Positions 18,128 through 27,032 of a stretch of DNA of 64,000 bases are shown one piece after another. Source of the DNA: Lasioglossum baleicum (Eukaryota; Arthropoda; Insecta; Hymenoptera; Halictidae); the NCBI RefSeq assembly GCF_051020765.1, contig NW_027469103.1, positions 496,001 to 560,000 of the forward strand, in the 5' to 3' direction. A program made the translations under genes and the position numbers. The notes below the pieces were generated by a model. The model was not told the DNA's origin. It saw only the letters and a list, made by a program, of their open reading frames with translations, and did not search any database. Position 1 is the first letter of the stretch. Each line of letters begins with the position of its first letter.

Positions 18128-19549
18128 ATGTCTCGCCCAATCACACGATCCCAAACGGATCCCCGAGCGGATCCTAATCAAGACCTTCCTCCGCCAACCG
18201 AGGAAGAGCTACTTCTTTACGCGCAAGACCTCGCCCGTAAAGAGGAATATTTAAAAGAGCAAACCGAATTCATTGCTAAATTGCGTCTTAAATATGAAGA
18301 AGACGCACAGAATCAAAATAACATGCTCGATGAAATACGCAAAGAGCTCCACAATATTCAAGTCGTGAACCAAAACTTACGTCACCAAGCGCCTACACCA
18401 GGCCCCAGTAACGTCTCTAACACGCGAGAACCTTCATTATCAGAGCCACGCGAAACCCCGCAATATGAGCCAACAGGAAATTTCGCGTTGAAACAAGCCG
18501 CAGAACTCGTACCCAAATTCGACGGAACATCGATTCCCGTCCTAAAATTCATCCGCGCCTGCAAACGCGCGCGTGATTCTATCCCCGAATCCATAGAACG
18601 TGCCCTTACTAAACTAATCTGCAATAAACTTTCCGATCGTGCGTACGCTGCCATTGAAGGCGAAAACATACGTACGATCTCACAACTTTGCGATAAGCTA
18701 CGAACAGTACTGGGACCCTACAAATTCGTGGACCAGTACCGTGGCGAATTGGCAAGCGTAGCCCAGGGCAACAATGAGCATATTCTTGACTTCATAAATC
18801 GAGTCAAAGATTTACGAACCGCCATCAGCGATTCTACCGAAGGACATTACGACTACAGAGAAATCGATCGTTTCACAGTCGAGTGCTTCCTTCGCGGTCT
18901 ACTCCCACAACTTCGCAGCGAAGTTTTGCATTGCCGTTCTCAGAATTCGGCAGAGATCTTCGAAGCAGCCATCTCTGCATATAAGCAATATGAGCTGTAT
19001 CAAAACCGTCGTCGCGAATCTAATCGTGACGATTCCCGCAAGGTAAGCTTCTCAGATAACAGAAGCTCCTATCGCCCACGCTCTTCTGACAATTTCAATT
19101 CTCGCGAACGCATCCCTGAACGTCGCGACAACAGACCGGATGAGCGTCGCGATAACGGGTCCGACCAACGTCGAGACTCGTGGAGAAACTCGAACCGCAA
19201 CTCTTATCGTTCTCCAACTCCGCAGTGGCGATCCGAAACCCCTCGCGAACAAAACCCGCAGCGCGAAAACCGGGACCCGAATTCAAATCGCGACAGACGT
19301 TCGGGAGAGCCCCGCAAGTTTTGCAACTATTGCAAAACTCCCGGGCATGACATTCACGAATGTCGAAAAAGAGCCTATAACAATAACCTGCGCTCGGGAA
19401 ACGAGTCAGGCCTCCCGACAGGAACGAATCAACAGCGGGAGGCCGCCCCAACAAAGCGCAACCAAACATTCACGCAGACCGCCGTTCGAACGAACGAGCT
19501 CCCCGAAGACCAGATCGACGATTCGTCTCTGCAGTTAACCTCGCAGTAG
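18128..19549 (+). CDS. gag: Gag polyprotein of A3
   Basis: 473 aa from ATG 18128 (MSRPITRSQ). An N-terminal coiled-coil-like region (about 20-80) is followed by a capsid core with FDGTSIPVLKFIRACKRA and LGPYKFVDQYRGELASV, an Arg/Asp/Ser-rich nucleocapsid linker, and one CCHC knuckle CNYCKTPGHDIHEC near residue 399. The -1 frameshift site is at 19396, so the C-terminal 50 codons overlap the protease frame. Nearly identical to A2 Gag (only a few substitutions) and clearly related to the family B Gags. Intact. Confidence 0.93.
   Translation: MSRPITRSQTDPRADPNQDLPPPTEEELLLYAQDLARKEEYLKEQTEFIAKLRLKYEEDAQNQNNMLDEIRKELHNIQVVNQNLRHQAPTPGPSNVSNTREPSLSEPRETPQYEPTGNFALKQAAELVPKFDGTSIPVLKFIRACKRARDSIPESIERALTKLICNKLSDRAYAAIEGENIRTISQLCDKLRTVLGPYKFVDQYRGELASVAQGNNEHILDFINRVKDLRTAISDSTEGHYDYREIDRFTVECFLRGLLPQLRSEVLHCRSQNSAEIFEAAISAYKQYELYQNRRRESNRDDSRKVSFSDNRSSYRPRSSDNFNSRERIPERRDNRPDERRDNGSDQRRDSWRNSNRNSYRSPTPQWRSETPREQNPQRENRDPNSNRDRRSGEPRKFCNYCKTPGHDIHECRKRAYNNNLRSGNESGLPTGTNQQREAAPTKRNQTFTQTAVRTNELPEDQIDDSSLQLTSQ
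19396..19444 (+). promoter_or_regulatory. -1 frameshift signal (A3)
   Basis: GGGAAAC at 19396-19402 in gag phase, a 6-nt spacer, then a 9-bp perfect stem GGCCTCCCG (19409-19417) with CGGGAGGCC (19436-19444). The -1 frame is open from here into the protease. Confidence 0.88.
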
Positions 19550-22413
19550 ACTCGCCGATCCCGCGCGTACAAATCTCCGCCCCTCAGCTTCGCGAGAAAA
19601 GTGAATTCTTATTAGACACGGGCTCGGAAGTCAATTTGATACGCGCGTCTAGTTTAAAACCTGGAATAACCATTGATCCCACGAGCACGATCGAAGTTCA
19701 TGAAATAACCGAGGGTTCCATAGTAACACTCGGCGAAGTCGTTATATTCATTCAAGGGACAATCCCTGTCAAATTCCACGTGCTCGGGGACGATTTTCCA
19801 GTCAGTGTTAACGGAATTCTCGGCTCGCCCTTCTTTATAGGAGGAGCTGAGATTTCCTTTGCAAGGCAATTTGTTTTAATCGGAAACATTTCTATTCCGT
19901 TCTCTAATTCACGCGCACTGCCGACTGAGCCCCGCGATAGTTCAATGACGAGGGTTATTTCAATGCCTTCTCCGAAAACGGAGGTCTCTCTTGAAAAGCA
20001 CGCCGCAAGGACAGAGGAAGAAACATTCCCTCTCTCAAAACGTCGGGTGCAACCGGGAGAGATTCGTATCACATCGAATAATATCGTAGAGGAACCGGTC
20101 GATAAGCGCAAAAATCAAAATCAACAGTCCGAATCAAGGACTGCAGCAGACTCTAATGAGTTTGCCGTTGAGCCCCGAACAGCCGCCTGCATTGCAGTCA
20201 GCGTACAGGGCCCGAAACAGGGATATATCCGCCGCGTCAGCGTAGCGCCGGATGTATTCCTCGGTGACTGTGTAGTCACTAATCGCGGAGGCAAAGCGAG
20301 CCTCAGATGTTTCAACACATCTCCGCGTCCGATCTCATTCCGATTACCCGTGTTAGAGGTGGAAGAGATCGAGCGTTATTCAACTAATTCCGGGCACTAT
20401 CCCGACGCATTCGGTAACCATCCCGACCTTTCTAATTCCGGTAACCATCCCGACGTATTCGGTAACCATCCCGACCTTTCTAATTCCGGTAACCATCCCG
20501 ACGTATTCGGTAACCATCCCGACCTTTCTAATTCCGGTAACCATCCCGACGCATTCGGTAACCATCCCGACCTTTTCAATTCCGGTAACCATCCCGACGT
20601 ATTCGGTAACCATCCCGACAATTTTAATCCAGAGTCCAAAGAAGACTCCCGCGAATTCAAACCTATGAAGGTTTATTCTACAAGCTCCGGTATCAAGTCC
20701 GATTTTTTCTATTCCGAGTCTAGGTTGAAAGGAAATGTCCCCGCCTTTGATTCTCTAAAGACGACAGAACGTCTACATAAAGTAAAGCATAAAACTCTAC
20801 CTCGTATAGACCGAGTATACGAGTCGATCATAAAAGATCATCCCGCGATAATTTCTAAATCAGAGTCAAAGAGAGTCTATATTTCATTTCAAAAACCTAC
20901 CTCTGATTTTTCGCCGGAACATGATCTCTTCCAATCTAAACGGTCAAGTATCCGTGCACCGCAAAGCGAGTTTCATCCATCTAGGAATTATACGTCTGTA
21001 AAATACGCGTCAGCAAAAAGGAGAAACAAATTTCGTATTATACTATACCTCTGCGATAACCCGCGAACAATGATTGTAGCATCTCCTGCGACTTGCGATA
21101 AGAAACCCTCCCAGGAGATTTCATTACAGTCCTCCGCTGACGCGAAATTAGAATCCGCGTTAATCACGCGTCCGGTCAACACCGACAAACGAGCGAAATC
21201 CGAAACCCAGCGTCGACAAAATCTCCTTCCACCGCCGGAAGATACAGAACAAACGACAGCAGCACTTCGAAGAAGTTCCTACAGCCAGAATCCCAGCCTG
21301 TTCCCAGCCGCCTACCACATCGTGTCCAGTATCCACAAACACAATCAACATGTGCGGACACTTACAACCGGCGAGACCATCGGCGAACAAAGCCGGAGAC
21401 TTCATCTACAGATACCAGGGAATATTCTGCTACAATGGCAGACACAGAATCTCCCTAAATGGCAGAGAACTATGCCTTGCCTGCAGCCTCACTGCGGTAG
21501 TCAGGAGGGTCATCGTATACACGCACGTTCTTACAAGGAAAAAGAAGAACGCATGCGACGCGTGTACAAAACCCATATTGAGGGAAACCCCAATATTGGA
21601 ATACATCCACTGCAGCTTCCTCCTCGCACTGGATCGGGCAGCAACAGACACTGCCAGAATAAGAAGAGAAAGAGGCGAAATTCTCACGGACGACGAAGAA
21701 GAGGACGAAAACTCAAGCACCTCTTCCTCGGACGAAGACACCAATACTCAAGCAAATTAGAGATGCAGAGTGTTTGTGCCAAAGCCGTAATCTCGTCACC
21801 TGAGACAAGAGTGATTACTCTAACCAACAAGGGGAGCAAAATGCCGAGTCAACAGGGAGATTACTTATCCATACTCAGTATTCCCCTGCCGGTTGGACTT
21901 GCTCACCCCCCACTAACCCACATCGAACAAACAAAGCAGAAGAGCAGTCATTCTGCAATCGCCCACCGCTCAAGCAACATTACGAAAAAGCACGTTAAAA
22001 CACTCATCAAAATGTGCAAACAACTTCCAATCAGGAAGGCCGGTCAGAAGAGACCACCTGCAATTCCCACCTACTTGCTCGAAATCTCCTGCTACAATGG
22101 CAGGATAAGAATAACGCCCGACGGAAGGAAACTTTGCTATGACTGTAGCCAGAGAACAGTCATTTCCAATGTAAGAATTTGGAATCACCAGCGAATGTAC
22201 TCCGTCCAAAACGATTGCGAAGAATGCGGTGGTCCGATATGCACCGAAACTCCAGTAATGGATTGCCGAGAATGCCTGAGCATTCTGGCCGGACAGGGCA
22301 TCATGTTAGAAAACCCAGAGGTCTCCGACTCATCAGATGACTCCGATTCATCCGAAGGAAGTTCGGACGAGGATTCAGACTCGGACATGGAGGAACACCT
22401 CATCACGAACTAA
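19402..22413 (+). CDS. Protease-linker polyprotein of A3 ending in cysteine-rich domain 2
   Basis: The -1 frame is open from the slip site to 22413. The protease motif LLDTGSEVNLIRAS lies near 19609-19650. A conserved block (about 20160-20370) is followed by five 16-residue SGNHPDxFGNHPDLSN repeats (20386-20630), a roughly 190-residue linker to about 21210, and a basic stretch that overlaps cysteine-rich ORF 1 in another frame. The end, from ATG 22012, is a 133-aa cysteine-rich domain (CYNGRIRI, LCYDC, CEEC, CREC) with an Asp/Ser-rich tail. There is no RT. The last domain could be expressed from its own ATG. Confidence 0.82.
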   Translation, partial: RVRPPDRNESTAGGRPNKAQPNIHADRRSNERAPRRPDRRFVSAVNLAVDSPIPRVQISAPQLREKSEFLLDTGSEVNLIRASSLKPGITIDPTSTIEVHEITEGSIVTLGEVVIFIQGTIPVKFHVLGDDFPVSVNGILGSPFFIGGAEISFARQFVLIGNISIPFSNSRALPTEPRDSSMTRVISMPSPKTEVSLEKHAARTEEETFPLSKRRVQPGEIRITSNNIVEEPVDKRKNQNQQSESRTAADSNEFAVEPRTAACIAVSVQGPKQGYIRRVSVAPDVFLGDCVVTNRGGKASLRCFNTSPRPISFRLPVLEVEEIERYSTNSGHYPDAFGNHPDLSNSGNHPDVFGNHPDLSNSGNHPDVFGNHPDLSNSGNHPDAFGNHPDLFNSGNHPDVFGNHPDNFNPESKEDSREFKPMKVYSTSSGIKSDFFYSESRLKGNVPAFDSLKTTERLHKVKHKTLPRIDRVYESIIKDHPAIISKSESKRVYISFQKPTSDFSPEHDLFQSKRSSIRAPQSEFHPSRNYTSVKYASAKRRNKFRIILYLCDNPRTMIVASPATCDKKPSQEISLQSSADAKLESALITRPVNTDKRAKSETQRRQNLLPPPEDTEQTTAALRRSSYSQNPSLFPAAYHIVSSIHKHNQHVRTLTTGETIGEQSRRLHLQIPGNILLQWQTQNLPKWQRTMPCLQPHCGSQEGHRIHARSYKEKEERMRRVYKTHIEGNPNIGIHPLQLPPRTGSGSNRHCQNKKRKRRNSHGRRRRGRKLKHLFLGRRHQYSSKLEMQSVCAKAVISSPETRVITLTNKGSKMPSQQGDYLSILSIPLPVGLAHPPLTHIEQTKQKSSHSAIAHRSSNITKKHVKTLIKMCKQLPIRKAGQKRPPAIPTYLLEISCYNGRIRITPDGRKLCYDCSQRTVISNVRIWNHQRMYSVQNDCEECGGPICTETPVMDCRECLSILAGQGIMLENPEVSDSSDDSDSSEGSSDEDSDSDMEEHLITN
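20386..20630 (+). repeat. In-frame 48-bp minisatellite of A3 (SGNHPDxFGNHPDLSN)
   Basis: Five units, the first reading SGHYPD. A2 has six units of the same type, so copy number changes between close relatives. Confidence 0.93.
21350..21760 (+). CDS. Cysteine-rich (putative zinc-binding) ORF 1 of A3
   Basis: 136 aa starting at ATG 21350 (MCGHLQPARPS), in the +1 frame relative to the long protease ORF that overlaps it completely. It has CYNGRHRI, LCLAC, CDAC and a fourth position read as EYIHC, then an acidic Ser-rich tail (DDEEEDENSSTSSSDED). The B3 copy has ECIHC at that point, so A3 has lost one of the pattern cysteines (Cys to Tyr). It aligns with domain 2 of A3 and the C-terminus of D pol by CYNG, LCxxC, CxxC and ETPxL. 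I do not recognise the family; a zinc fold is inferred from the paired cysteines. Confidence 0.68.
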   Translation: MCGHLQPARPSANKAGDFIYRYQGIFCYNGRHRISLNGRELCLACSLTAVVRRVIVYTHVLTRKKKNACDACTKPILRETPILEYIHCSFLLALDRAATDTARIRRERGEILTDDEEEDENSSTSSSDEDTNTQAN

Positions 22414-22734
22414 ATGGCAACAACAGTGACATAAGTGAGCCCATTCCCTCCCAAGACCCCAATAAAAGACAGTCAAATAATGAACATTGCGATTATAGAC
22501 TGTCGGACATTGCGAAACCTACCCCAACTCCTCGCGCAGAATCAGACAACATCTCAGTGCATCCAGTGTTTCGTACTGTTAATACAGTCAACGTGCGCCG
22601 AGAACTGAGCTCCCTGCGCGGATCGCTCACTAACGATGCGTCTCAAGACCAAAAATTGTAATGCGAGCGCTCACCGAACACAACCTCGGACCGAGAGATT
22701 TCACTCCGAGAAATCTCTTCTCCGGCGAGGGAGG
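22414..22734 (+). other. A3 3' end: untranslated remnant of the env tail plus polypurine tract
   Basis: From about 22427 the sequence matches the end of the A1/A2 env coding region (codons for the SDNISVHPVFRT...LSSLRG tail). In A3 it follows a stop codon. It ends in GCGAGGGAGG before the LTR. Its retention shows that modules were exchanged upstream of a fixed 3' end. Confidence 0.8.
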
Positions 22735-25118
22735 TGTTACGTCGGACGACCTCCGACGTTGGTCGAATCGAGGACCGTACCTCGATTCTAGGTTAAGACT
22801 AAATACTAAGTACATAACAACCTCTTAAACCCATCGCTATCAAACTCTTGTTCTAATTCTAATACATCTTAAACCCATCACTACTTCACCCACGACTTTT
22901 CCTAAACTTGTTCTAATACCCATCACTACTTAAATCTCGACTCTCCCAATTGTTCTAAACCCAACCACCACTCCAAACTCTCAATCTTACCTAACACTTG
23001 TTCAAACCCTCATCTACACTTATAACTTGTTTAAACCCTCATCTACACTTAACACTTGTTCAAACCCTCATCTACACTTACAACTTGTTCAAATCCTCAA
23101 CTCCGCTCGAGTAAACGCCACCTCGAGAACAAAGAGATCGCAACGTCAGCAGTCTTGCACGCGTCACCACTCTGTCGAGAGCGAGGACAAAGAGACTGCA
23201 ACGTCAGCAGTCTTGCACCCGTCACCACTCCGACGAGCGAGGACAAAGGGACTGCAGCGTCAGCAACCCCCACTCCGAGCGAAGGAGGCAACGCAGAGCT
23301 GCCTCTTGCATCAGTCTGGTGCTAGCCAGCGGAGTGAGCGGACGTGTCGGTCTGCGCTCACTCCATTCTCACACAACGACATCAGTCAGTCTGGCCCAAG
23401 CCAGCGAAGCGAGCAGACGTGTCGATCTGCGCTCTTCTAATTCGCGCTTCGACGTTCATCGACGTTTGTTCTACTATTCCAAATCCATTCCAATTCAATT
23501 CCTAAATCAATTCCAATTCTAACTCTTACTAACTCATACTCCGTATACGATTATTACGTTTAATTCATTTATTATTATACTACCAAGTTTATACTCAAGT
23601 GTACTCAACGTTCTTTATTTCAATATATATATTATATTTTACCAGTGCTACGTGAAGTTGATTTCCACATCATTCTACTAAATCCAGTGACAGTTTCTTT
23701 TCGAAATTCGAATCGTGCCCTCGTTAATCATACAGAACTCGGCTTGGAGGTCAGTTCGTCCGCTCCGCTGAGAAGTAGTGGTTGACGAGTAGACGTTTAG
23801 AAATAATAACTTTCCAAATCAGATAAACGCATTTAATATTAATAATAAATAATCGAGCTCTCGCTTACGTGTTCAACCTCGGTCACAAAGGGAGAAGCTT
23901 ACAGCTCCGCCGAGGCAATACGTCAACGAGGTGACACTTAGTCAAAAGACTATCGAAGTTAAAGTGACAGTTTGTGAAAGGAAACATATCAGTGTCTAAA
24001 GTGAAGTGACAGTTTTAATAGTGCCCTCGTTGTCGCACGGTGACCCGGCTCGGAGGCCAGTTCGTCTGCTCTGCTGGGTAGTGCCGATTAACGAGTGGAC
24101 ATTTTCGAGTCAGGTAAATTACCTCTGGCCAGCGCCTACGGGGAACCCCTGGCCAATTTTTCTTTCACGTTTGGGACTTAGACAAAATCCGACAAAAAGG
24201 ATTTTCAGAGTATTAACTCTTCCGAAACAGTTCCTTCCATACCCATCCCTTATGCGTCGTACACGTCGTGCAGGCCGAAAGTATCAACTGGCCAAGTTCA
24301 AGCGGGCATTAAATCAAACAGCCATCTTGAACCGCGTCTTAAGTTCGACTGATTGGACTGAACTTCTCAGAACGACCGAGAATATCGAGTGTGACGCGTC
24401 AGATTACGTATCGGTATACGGTTGTCCGTGCCGTCCGATTCCGAACACAGAGGTCGACCACGCGGACCTCTCGCGTTCTTCACCCGTCACCAAACCGTCT
24501 GCTGGTCGCTACGAGATAGCCGATCTCGTTGACATCTCTGACGACGACGACGATGACGTCAGGAATACCATAAACCTGTCAAGTGACAACAACAACCCGC
24601 CTGCCGTTCGTTACGAGGTCATTGATCTCGTCACCAGCTCTGATGACGATGACAGCAGGAGCACCATAATCTTGCCGCACGTTCGCTGTAGGATCATCAA
24701 GGACGAGTACCTACCGTCCAACAGACGCATTGTCGTGCGTACCCCAGCGAGACAGCTGCCAAATCTTCCTCATCTCGATGAGATTTGTCTGGACGACCCG
24801 TTATACCAGACCCATGCTGACCGACGAGCTCAGCTCCTTCAACAATACTACTAAGATACAACAACTAACCGGTGAGAATTCGTATCTTTTGTAACCCCTT
24901 TTATTCCATGTCAACTCACCGCGTTCGTTGCGTCAGCGTAGAAGTATCGCCATCCGCGTTGACTGCTAGCGGGTGTCGGTCTCAAATGACTATCGGTGTC
25001 CTAGCGCATATGACTGCCCGTCTGGCTGTCTTGGCGTAAAAGACCGTTTCCTCTTCAATTCCACGTGCCGCCTCCTGAGGTCATCTTCTTTGCCTAGGAC
25101 GTGGGACGTGACGTTACA
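22735..25118 (+). repeat. A3 3' LTR (2,384 bp)
   Basis: Same length as the 5' LTR, with identical translations of its ORFs. Followed by GCAT and the resumed B4 pol. Confidence 0.95.
24252..24854 (+). CDS. LTR-encoded SIM-like protein, copy in A3 3' LTR
   Basis: The 3' LTR copy of the 200-aa ORF at 17133-17735, with an identical translation. It would be translated only if transcription starts in the 3' LTR or if the ORF lies within the repeated R segment. Confidence 0.7.
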   Translation: MRRTRRAGRKYQLAKFKRALNQTAILNRVLSSTDWTELLRTTENIECDASDYVSVYGCPCRPIPNTEVDHADLSRSSPVTKPSAGRYEIADLVDISDDDDDDVRNTINLSSDNNNPPAVRYEVIDLVTSSDDDDSRSTIILPHVRCRIIKDEYLPSNRRIVVRTPARQLPNLPHLDEICLDDPLYQTHADRRAQLLQQYY

Positions 25119-25326
25119 GCATAACCAGACGCATCGCAGGTGACGTTAAACGGCTTATCGAAATCCGGGTATTGAAGGACCGGTTCGTCACACAGAGCTT
25201 GTCGTAGGTCTTCGAAGGCCTTTTCTTGTTTTGGACCCCATTCGAAATTGTGCTCTTTGGCGAGGAGTTGGGTTAGGGGTTTGGAGATTTTAGCGAAGTC
25301 ATTAATAAATTTGCGGTAGTACCCTG
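25119..25326 (-). pseudogene. pol: B4 pol block 2: RT/RNase H junction
   Basis: A short minus-strand fragment between B3 and A3 with YRKFINDFAKISKPLTQLL and FNVTCDASGY, the start of RNase H. It is collinear with about 60638-60837 of B1. It is bounded by the CCTG (25323-25326) and GCAT (25119-25122) target duplications. Confidence 0.88.
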
Positions 25327-25569
25327 TGTTACGTCGTCCGATGTACGACGTTGGCCTTGTACACACACCATGTATACAAGGTCTGATCTGCATAAGATCC
25401 ACACACCGTCCCCTAGACATAAGAGCATAATATTAAGATCTCATTATTCTATTGTTCTAATCCTTATCTCCGTCTCTACCCATCACCATAACTTCACCTT
25501 GATCAACACCTTACCTCAGTTTCAACCCATCACCACGACACATAATGCAATAAAGTATTGCATCACTCT

Positions 25570-25604
25570 GGAAGCATCTAGAAGCTTCTAGAAACGTCGA
25601 GAAG
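25570..25604 (+). promoter_or_regulatory. Extended heat-shock element (B3 5' LTR)
   Basis: Seven contiguous alternating pentamers GGAAG-CATCT-AGAAG-CTTCT-AGAAA-CGTCG-AGAAG. Five fit nGAAn/nTTCn exactly and two have one mismatch. The central part is a perfect nGAAnnTTCnnGAAn, the trimeric HSF consensus. Present in every family B LTR seen. Confidence 0.78.
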
Positions 25605-25613
25605 TCCAAAGAC

Positions 25614-25773
25614 TGCTGCATCAGCAGTCCCACGCTCGTAGAGGGCAATAGGACAGCCACGAGACTGCACCGTCAGCAGAAATGCACGTGCAGTCCCCGG
25701 GAGCGAAGACGCTGCTGCGTCAGCGGTTCTCCCACTCCGACGACTGAAGAACAAAGAGACTGCAGCGTCAGCT
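25614..25773 (+). promoter_or_regulatory. Cluster of Maf/CncC-like TGCnnnGTCAGC motifs (B3 5' LTR)
   Basis: TGCTGCATCAGCA (25614), TGCACCGTCAGCA (25666), TGCTGCGTCAGCG (25713) and TGCAGCGTCAGCT (25761). On the other strand these read TGCTGACnnnGCA-like, the extended Maf half-site plus GC of MARE/ARE elements. Binding is inferred. Confidence 0.5.
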
Positions 25774-26445
25774 ATCCCCACTCCGACCGAAGGAGGCAAG
25801 GCAGAGCAGGCGCTTGCATCAGTCCGCCTTCAGCCAGCGACTCGCACAGACGTGCCTACCTGGCCTCAGCCGCCAGTCCGGCTTCTTCCGACTTCAAGAG
25901 CAGACGTGTTCAGTCTAGCTCCGCGAAAGTGAAGTGTGTCGATCCTTCACTCCTAATTCCAATTCCAATTCCAATTCTAACTCAACTCAACTCAACTCAT
26001 ACATTATTCCTACAACATATTACTATATCCATTATTCATTAATCCAATTACTACTCCTATTATAATACTACTTACATATTGTATACCAGTGTACTTACCA
26101 GTTCTTATTTAATATATCGTTGTTATACCAGTGCTTCGATCTTGTTATTCTTGTGTTAGTTCAACACCATCTTCCAATTCAGTTCTTGCATCGAATATAT
26201 TAAACTCGTGACATATCCGGACTTGGTCTAAAGTGCGCAGTGGAAACGCTGAGCCGCCAATAAGGAATTTGAAGCGAGTCATAGAGAAGTTCTCGTGCCA
26301 CGTCTAGAATTGGTCTAAAGAGCGCAGTGGAAACGCTGAGCCGCCACTATAGACGTGAAGCGAGTTAACTACCTAAAAGGTTAACAACAAATGGAAGTTC
26401 ATTTTTATTATATTATTAATATTCCATCATTACTATTCCTTACCC

Positions 26446-26964
26446 ATGCGACGCCCACGTCGAGCGGGACGCAAGTATCAACTTGCTAAATTGAGACGCG
26501 CGTTGAGAAATAAAGCGGTGCTCGATCAAATCATTGCCACTACCGAGTGGACAGAACTTCTGGGAACCACCGAGCACATTCCGTGTGACGCGTCCGATTA
26601 CGTTTCTGTATACGGTTGCCCTTGCAACCCTCCTAAAGAGGTCAACCACGCGGACCTCTCGCGAGCTCCGACCCCAGTTCTACATCCGGTCGATTGTCCA
26701 GAGGTGATCGACATAGCCGACGACGACGACAGCCGAGACACGATCATCGTTCCCAGGGTCCGTTGCCGAATCATCCGTGACGTTCCTCTGCCAGCTCATC
26801 AACGTGTCATCTTGCGGCCAGCATCCAAGGGCACTAATGTCGTCCCGAGGAGAGCAGCAGCAACTCTGCCAGATCTTCCCCACCTCGAGGACATCTGTAT
26901 AGAAGACCCGATGTACGACACCTACTGTCAGTACCGCCAGTTCCTGCTGCAACAATATTATTAG
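26446..26964 (+). CDS. LTR-encoded SIM-like protein (B3 5' LTR)
   Basis: 172 aa from ATG 26446. A basic start (MRRPRRAGRKYQLAKLRRAL) is followed by TEWTELLGTTEHI, DASDYVSVYGCPC, HADLSR, one SUMO-interaction-like motif EVIDIADDDD, a second acidic motif LPHLEDICIEDP, and the end LLQQYY. It is homologous over its whole length to the 200-aa A3 protein, which has an extra SIM-like repeat. It lies in the last third of the LTR and ends shortly before the donor-like hairpin at 26982, so it would be the first ORF of a transcript started in the LTR. Function unknown; SUMO binding is an inference. Confidence 0.75.
   Translation: MRRPRRAGRKYQLAKLRRALRNKAVLDQIIATTEWTELLGTTEHIPCDASDYVSVYGCPCNPPKEVNHADLSRAPTPVLHPVDCPEVIDIADDDDSRDTIIVPRVRCRIIRDVPLPAHQRVILRPASKGTNVVPRRAAATLPDLPHLEDICIEDPMYDTYCQYRQFLLQQYY
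26637..26659 (+). promoter_or_regulatory. Covarying hairpin with AACCACGCG loop (B3 5' LTR)
   Basis: AGAGGTC and GACCTCT pair around AACCACGCG within the LTR ORF. The 3' LTR copy is at 44727-44749 and the B1 copy at 56341-56363. Confidence 0.75.
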
Positions 26965-26981
26965 GCGTTAATACAGCATTG

Positions 26982-27032
26982 CGGTGAGTCATATAATGTC
27001 TTGTATAATTGCTGAATCCTGTAAACTCACCG
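26982..27032 (+). promoter_or_regulatory. Splice-donor-like site in an 8-bp hairpin (B3 5' LTR)
   Basis: CGGTGAGT (26982-26989) is a near-consensus 5' splice site and pairs perfectly with ACTCACCG (27025-27032). In the B3 3' LTR one base of the pairing arm has changed (ACTCACC to AATCACC). Confidence 0.62.

Larger units (their letters stand above)
15616..25118 (+). mobile_element. A3: complete family A element, gag-PR-cysteine-rich proteins, no RT, integrase or env
   Basis: 9,503 bp with two 2,384-bp LTRs and GCAT target duplications (15612-15615 and 25119-25122). Translated LTR segments show no differences between the two LTRs, so insertion was recent. The interior holds Gag, frameshift signal, protease, repeat, linker, then two related cysteine-rich reading frames where A2 has env. 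No RT, RNase H or integrase is detectable. The LTRs are a subfamily distinct from A1/A2 and carry the only intact family A LTR ORF. It lies antisense in the B4 pol. Confidence 0.95.
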
